In this document: positions 61,673-64,000 of the stretch, piece after piece
Layout of the letters: each line of letters opens with the position of its first letter
Numbering within the stretch: the stretch's first letter is position 1
NCBI RefSeq assembly: GCF_033898525.1
Contig: NZ_JAXAFJ010000002.1
Span: 248,001 to 312,000, forward strand
Direction of reading: 5' to 3'
DNA length: 64,000 nucleotides
From: Flaviflagellibacter rhizophilus
GTDB taxonomy: Bacteria; Pseudomonadota; Alphaproteobacteria; Rhizobiales; Methylopilaceae
The notes under the pieces: model-generated
The model's database searches: none
The model's input: the letters and a program-made list of their open reading frames with translations, nothing else
Told to the model about the DNA's origin: nothing
Translations under genes and position numbers: made by a program

Positions 61673-62473
61673 TTGTCCATACGTCGGATCGTGATTGCTG
61701 CCCTGGTGGTGGTGGCTGGCCTCGGCCTCTTCCTGCTGCCGCGTTACTTGAGGGCTGAGACGCCGGCGGGCGCGACGGCCCAAGCGGCATCTCCGTCCGA
61801 TCGCGCCGGCATCGAAAGCGTCGTGCGGGACTACCTTCTCTCGAATCCGGAGATCCTTCGCGAGATGATGGCCCGCCTTCAGCAGAAGGATCAGGTTGCC
61901 GCAAACGAGCAGCGCGGATCCGTCTTCGAGGAGTACCGCGACACCATCTACAATTCGCCGAAGCAGGTGGTACTTGGCAATCCCGAGGGCGACGTCACCC
62001 TGGTCGAGTTCTTCGACTACAATTGCGGATACTGTCGAAAGGCACTGGCCGATGCCGAGCAGCTTCTGAAGGAAGACGGCAAGCTCAGGATCGTCCTGAA
62101 GGAGTTCCCCGTTCTGGGCGAGGAATCACGCGATGCCGCGCGGGTGGCGGTTGCCGTCCATGCCCAGGCGCCGGACAAGTATCTGGATTTCCATCGCGCC
62201 CTGATGACGGCCGAAGGCGGCGCCACGGGAGCCGGCGCGCTCGAGGTCGCCAAATCCCTCGGCCTCGACATGGACCGCATCTCGGCGGACCTGACGGGCC
62301 CGGAAGTCGACGAGCCGATGCTGGAGGCACATCAGCTTGCCGGAAAGCTCGGAATCGACGGCACGCCGACCTATGTCATCGCCGATACTGTTGTGGCGGG
62401 TGCCGTCGGCGCCGAAACCTTGAAGGGCATCATCAGCAATGTCAGGACGTGCGGGAAGGCGTCCTGCTCGTAA
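61673..62473 (+). CDS. DsbA-family thiol-disulfide oxidoreductase
   Basis: The 266-residue protein is a periplasmic DsbA/Com1-type oxidoreductase: membrane anchor or signal peptide (about 3-24), a helical linker (about 30-90) and a thioredoxin-like DsbA domain with active site CGYC in YNCGYCRKAL (about residues 118-127) and cis-Pro loop GTPTYVIAD (about residues 229-237). It uses a TTG start at 61673, justified by CAGGAG 6 nt upstream; no better ATG precedes the anchor. It forms disulfides in exported proteins. Followed by aroQ. Confidence 0.9.
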   Translation: MSIRRIVIAALVVVAGLGLFLLPRYLRAETPAGATAQAASPSDRAGIESVVRDYLLSNPEILREMMARLQQKDQVAANEQRGSVFEEYRDTIYNSPKQVVLGNPEGDVTLVEFFDYNCGYCRKALADAEQLLKEDGKLRIVLKEFPVLGEESRDAARVAVAVHAQAPDKYLDFHRALMTAEGGATGAGALEVAKSLGLDMDRISADLTGPEVDEPMLEAHQLAGKLGIDGTPTYVIADTVVAGAVGAETLKGIISNVRTCGKASCS

Positions 62474-62581
62474 AGACGTGCCGGCAAGCAATCGGAATGG
62501 CGGCACCACCCTTTCGCGCGATGATCAGCCCTCCTATAAGTCGGACCCGTCGATGAACGAATCCTGCCGGATGCGGCCCGC

Positions 62582-63040
62582 ATGACCGCAACGATCTTTG
62601 TGCTCAACGGCCCGAACCTGAACATGCTCGGGCTGCGGGAGCCGCACATCTATGGTGCCGACACGCTGGCCGATATCGAGCAGCGTGTGAAGGCGCATGG
62701 CGTGGGCCTGGGGCTCGCCGTGGATTTCCGCCAGAGCAATCATGAAGGCGTGCTGGTGGACTGGGTCCAGGAAGCACGTGATCGTGCCCGGGGCATCGTC
62801 ATCAATCCCGCCGCGTACACCCACACCTCGGTCGCGCTGCACGACGCGCTGAAGGCATCGGACCTCCCGGTCATCGAAGTGCATCTTTCAAATGTCCATG
62901 CGCGCGAGGAATTCCGCCATCGCTCGTTCGTTTCTCCCATCGCCCGAGGCATCGTCATCGGCTTCGGCGCGCAGGGCTACGAACTTGCGCTTGACGGTAT
63001 TAGCCGCATGATTTCGCCCCCATCCGCCCAACGGCCCTAA
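62582..63040 (+). CDS. aroQ: Type II 3-dehydroquinate dehydratase
   Basis: AroQ converts 3-dehydroquinate to 3-dehydroshikimate in the shikimate pathway. The 152-residue protein shows NGPNLNMLGLREPHIYG (about residues 8-24, catalytic Tyr), FRQSNHEG, INPAAYTHTSVAL and the late EVHLSNVHAREEFRHRS with the catalytic His. It lies 15 bp before accB, an order common in Hyphomicrobiales. Confidence 0.97.
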   Translation: MTATIFVLNGPNLNMLGLREPHIYGADTLADIEQRVKAHGVGLGLAVDFRQSNHEGVLVDWVQEARDRARGIVINPAAYTHTSVALHDALKASDLPVIEVHLSNVHAREEFRHRSFVSPIARGIVIGFGAQGYELALDGISRMISPPSAQRP

Positions 63041-63054
63041 AGAAAAGAAGATCA

Positions 63055-63513
63055 ATGACCAAGGACGCCACTAAAAGCTTCGACCATGAGCTCATCCGTC
63101 AGCTGGCTCAGTTGCTGAACGAGACCGACCTGTCGGAGATCGAGATCGAGAACGACGATCTGCGCGTTCGCGTTGCCCGCACCATTCAGGTCTCGGCCCC
63201 CGTTTATCAGGCGCCTGCAGCGGGCGGTTTTGCGGCACCGGCTGCAGCGGCGGCAGCCGTCGAGGACAAGTCGAAGAGCGTCGGCGCTGTTCTGTCTCCC
63301 ATGGTCGGCACGGCCTATCGCTCGCCGGAGCCGGGCGCCAAGTCGTTCATCGAAGTCGGCACCGAGGTGCGGCAGGGTCAGACGCTGCTGATCATCGAAG
63401 CCATGAAGACCATGAACGCGATCCCTGCTTCGAAGGGCGGCCGCGTCAAGGAGATCCTGTTCGACGACGGGCAGCCGGTCGAGTTCGGCCAGCCCCTCGT
63501 CATCGTCGAGTGA
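63055..63513 (+). CDS. accB: Acetyl-CoA carboxylase biotin carboxyl carrier protein
   Basis: AccB carries biotin and CO2 between the two halves of acetyl-CoA carboxylase in fatty acid synthesis. The 152-residue protein has a short N-terminal helix region, an Ala/Pro linker (about 50-75) and a biotinyl domain (about 75-152) with the biotinylated Lys in IEAMKTMNAI (about residue 119). It is 11 bp before accC. Confidence 0.97.
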   Translation: MTKDATKSFDHELIRQLAQLLNETDLSEIEIENDDLRVRVARTIQVSAPVYQAPAAGGFAAPAAAAAAVEDKSKSVGAVLSPMVGTAYRSPEPGAKSFIEVGTEVRQGQTLLIIEAMKTMNAIPASKGGRVKEILFDDGQPVEFGQPLVIVE

Positions 63514-63524
63514 TCGGATCCCCG

Positions 63525-64000
63525 ATGTTCGACAAGGTCCTGATTGCCAATCGCGGCGAGATCGCGCTGCGCGTGCTGCGCGCCTGCAAGGAGCTCGGCA
63601 TCGCAACGGTCGCCGTGCACTCGACGGCCGACGCGGAGAGCATGCATGTGAAGCTGGCGGACGAAAGCGTCTGCATCGGCCCGCCGGCGGCCCGCGACTC
63701 ATACCTCAACATCCCGCAGCTTCTGGCTGCCTGCGAGATCACCGGCGCCGACGCCGTGCATCCCGGGTACGGATTCCTATCGGAGAACGCCCGGTTCGCC
63801 GAAATACTGGACGATCACGGCATCGTCTTCATCGGCCCCAAGGCCGAGCACATCCGCAGCATGGGCGACAAGATCGAAGCCAAGCGCACCGCGAAGCGCC
63901 TTGGCATTCCGGTTGTTCCCGGCTCCGAGGGCGGCGTCACGGAAGACTCGGAAGCGCTGCGCATCGCGCAGGAGATCGGCTTCCCGGTCATCATCAAGGC
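63525..64000 (+). CDS. accC: Acetyl-CoA carboxylase biotin carboxylase subunit (5' part)
   Basis: The gene runs off the window end; about 158 codons are present. The visible start MFDKVLIANRGEIALRVLR and then HPGYGFLSENARFAE and FIGPKAEHIRSMGDKIEAK are the N-terminal (biotin carboxylase) lobe, and the last residues (GFPVIIKA) begin the ATP-grasp domain. It forms the complex with AccB. The frame is intact to the edge. Confidence 0.97.
   Translation, partial: MFDKVLIANRGEIALRVLRACKELGIATVAVHSTADAESMHVKLADESVCIGPPAARDSYLNIPQLLAACEITGADAVHPGYGFLSENARFAEILDDHGIVFIGPKAEHIRSMGDKIEAKRTAKRLGIPVVPGSEGGVTEDSEALRIAQEIGFPVIIK

Overview
Organism. The window is a GC-rich, densely coded chromosomal segment from an alphaproteobacterium, most likely of the order Hyphomicrobiales (Rhizobiales). 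The evidence is gene order and gene architecture: ftsB-pdhA-pdhB-pdhC-lpd with a lipoyl domain fused to the E1-beta subunit; eno, kdsA, pyrG, secG and tpiA on one strand; ppiD-trpE-trpG-trpD-trpC-moaC-moeA; thiO-thiS-thiG plus a ThiE-family gene behind a TPP riboswitch; yajC-secD-secF; a suf operon with an Irr-box-like site; amiC and RNase E genes back to back; and dsbA-aroQ-accB-accC. Family and genus cannot be settled from this sequence. I see no phage, transposon, plasmid, CRISPR, rRNA or tRNA features; this is core genome. Layout. 1-6840: a small GlsB-type membrane protein, a Cys-rich DUF326 copper-binding protein, the pyruvate dehydrogenase operon (minus strand) and ftsB. 7017-15652: an unrecognised exported protein, enolase, a DUF1835 protein, kdsA, an acyltransferase, pyrG, secG and tpiA. 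15793-23672 (plus): ppiD, the tryptophan genes trpE/G/D/C, then moaC and moeA for molybdopterin, interrupted by a 45-codon membrane-peptide gene on the opposite strand. 23737-26595 (minus): thiamine thiazole genes under a TPP riboswitch. 26724-32064: a 57-codon gene, then (minus) yajC-secD-secF followed by a Mth938-domain gene and a squalene/phytoene-synthase-fold gene, and a divergent DUF815 ATPase. 32125-40331 (minus): a LysM/LytM amidase-activator-like lipoprotein and the suf iron-sulfur cluster operon. 40509-48536: an alpha/beta hydrolase, an AEC transporter, anmK, tyrS, a giant AsmA/YhdP-type protein and bcp peroxiredoxin. 48566-55634: an M23 peptidase, prfB with programmed frameshift, an EamA transporter, penicillin-binding protein 1A and amidase AmiC. 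56154-64000: RNase E, an aminotransferase, an M48 protease, a DsbA-family oxidoreductase, aroQ, accB and the start of accC. How the genes work together. Central carbon (pdh, eno, tpiA), amino-acid and cofactor synthesis (trp, thi, moa/moe, suf), protein export (secG, yajC-secDF, ppiD) and cell-wall division and turnover (ftsB, PBP1A, AmiC, two LytM proteins, anmK) dominate. The most notable points are: the secDF operon ends in homologues of two mitochondrial complex I assembly factors (NDUFAF3-like and NDUFAF6-like, the latter without the usual catalytic aspartates); the ThiE-family gene next to thiG looks more like the thiazole tautomerase TenI; prfB carries a textbook +1 frameshift site; the suf operon has an Irr-box-like site but no sufA, sufE or sufU; and one LytM protein has lost its zinc ligands while another keeps them. 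I did not find a wholly new system, and most of the window is ordinary housekeeping DNA.
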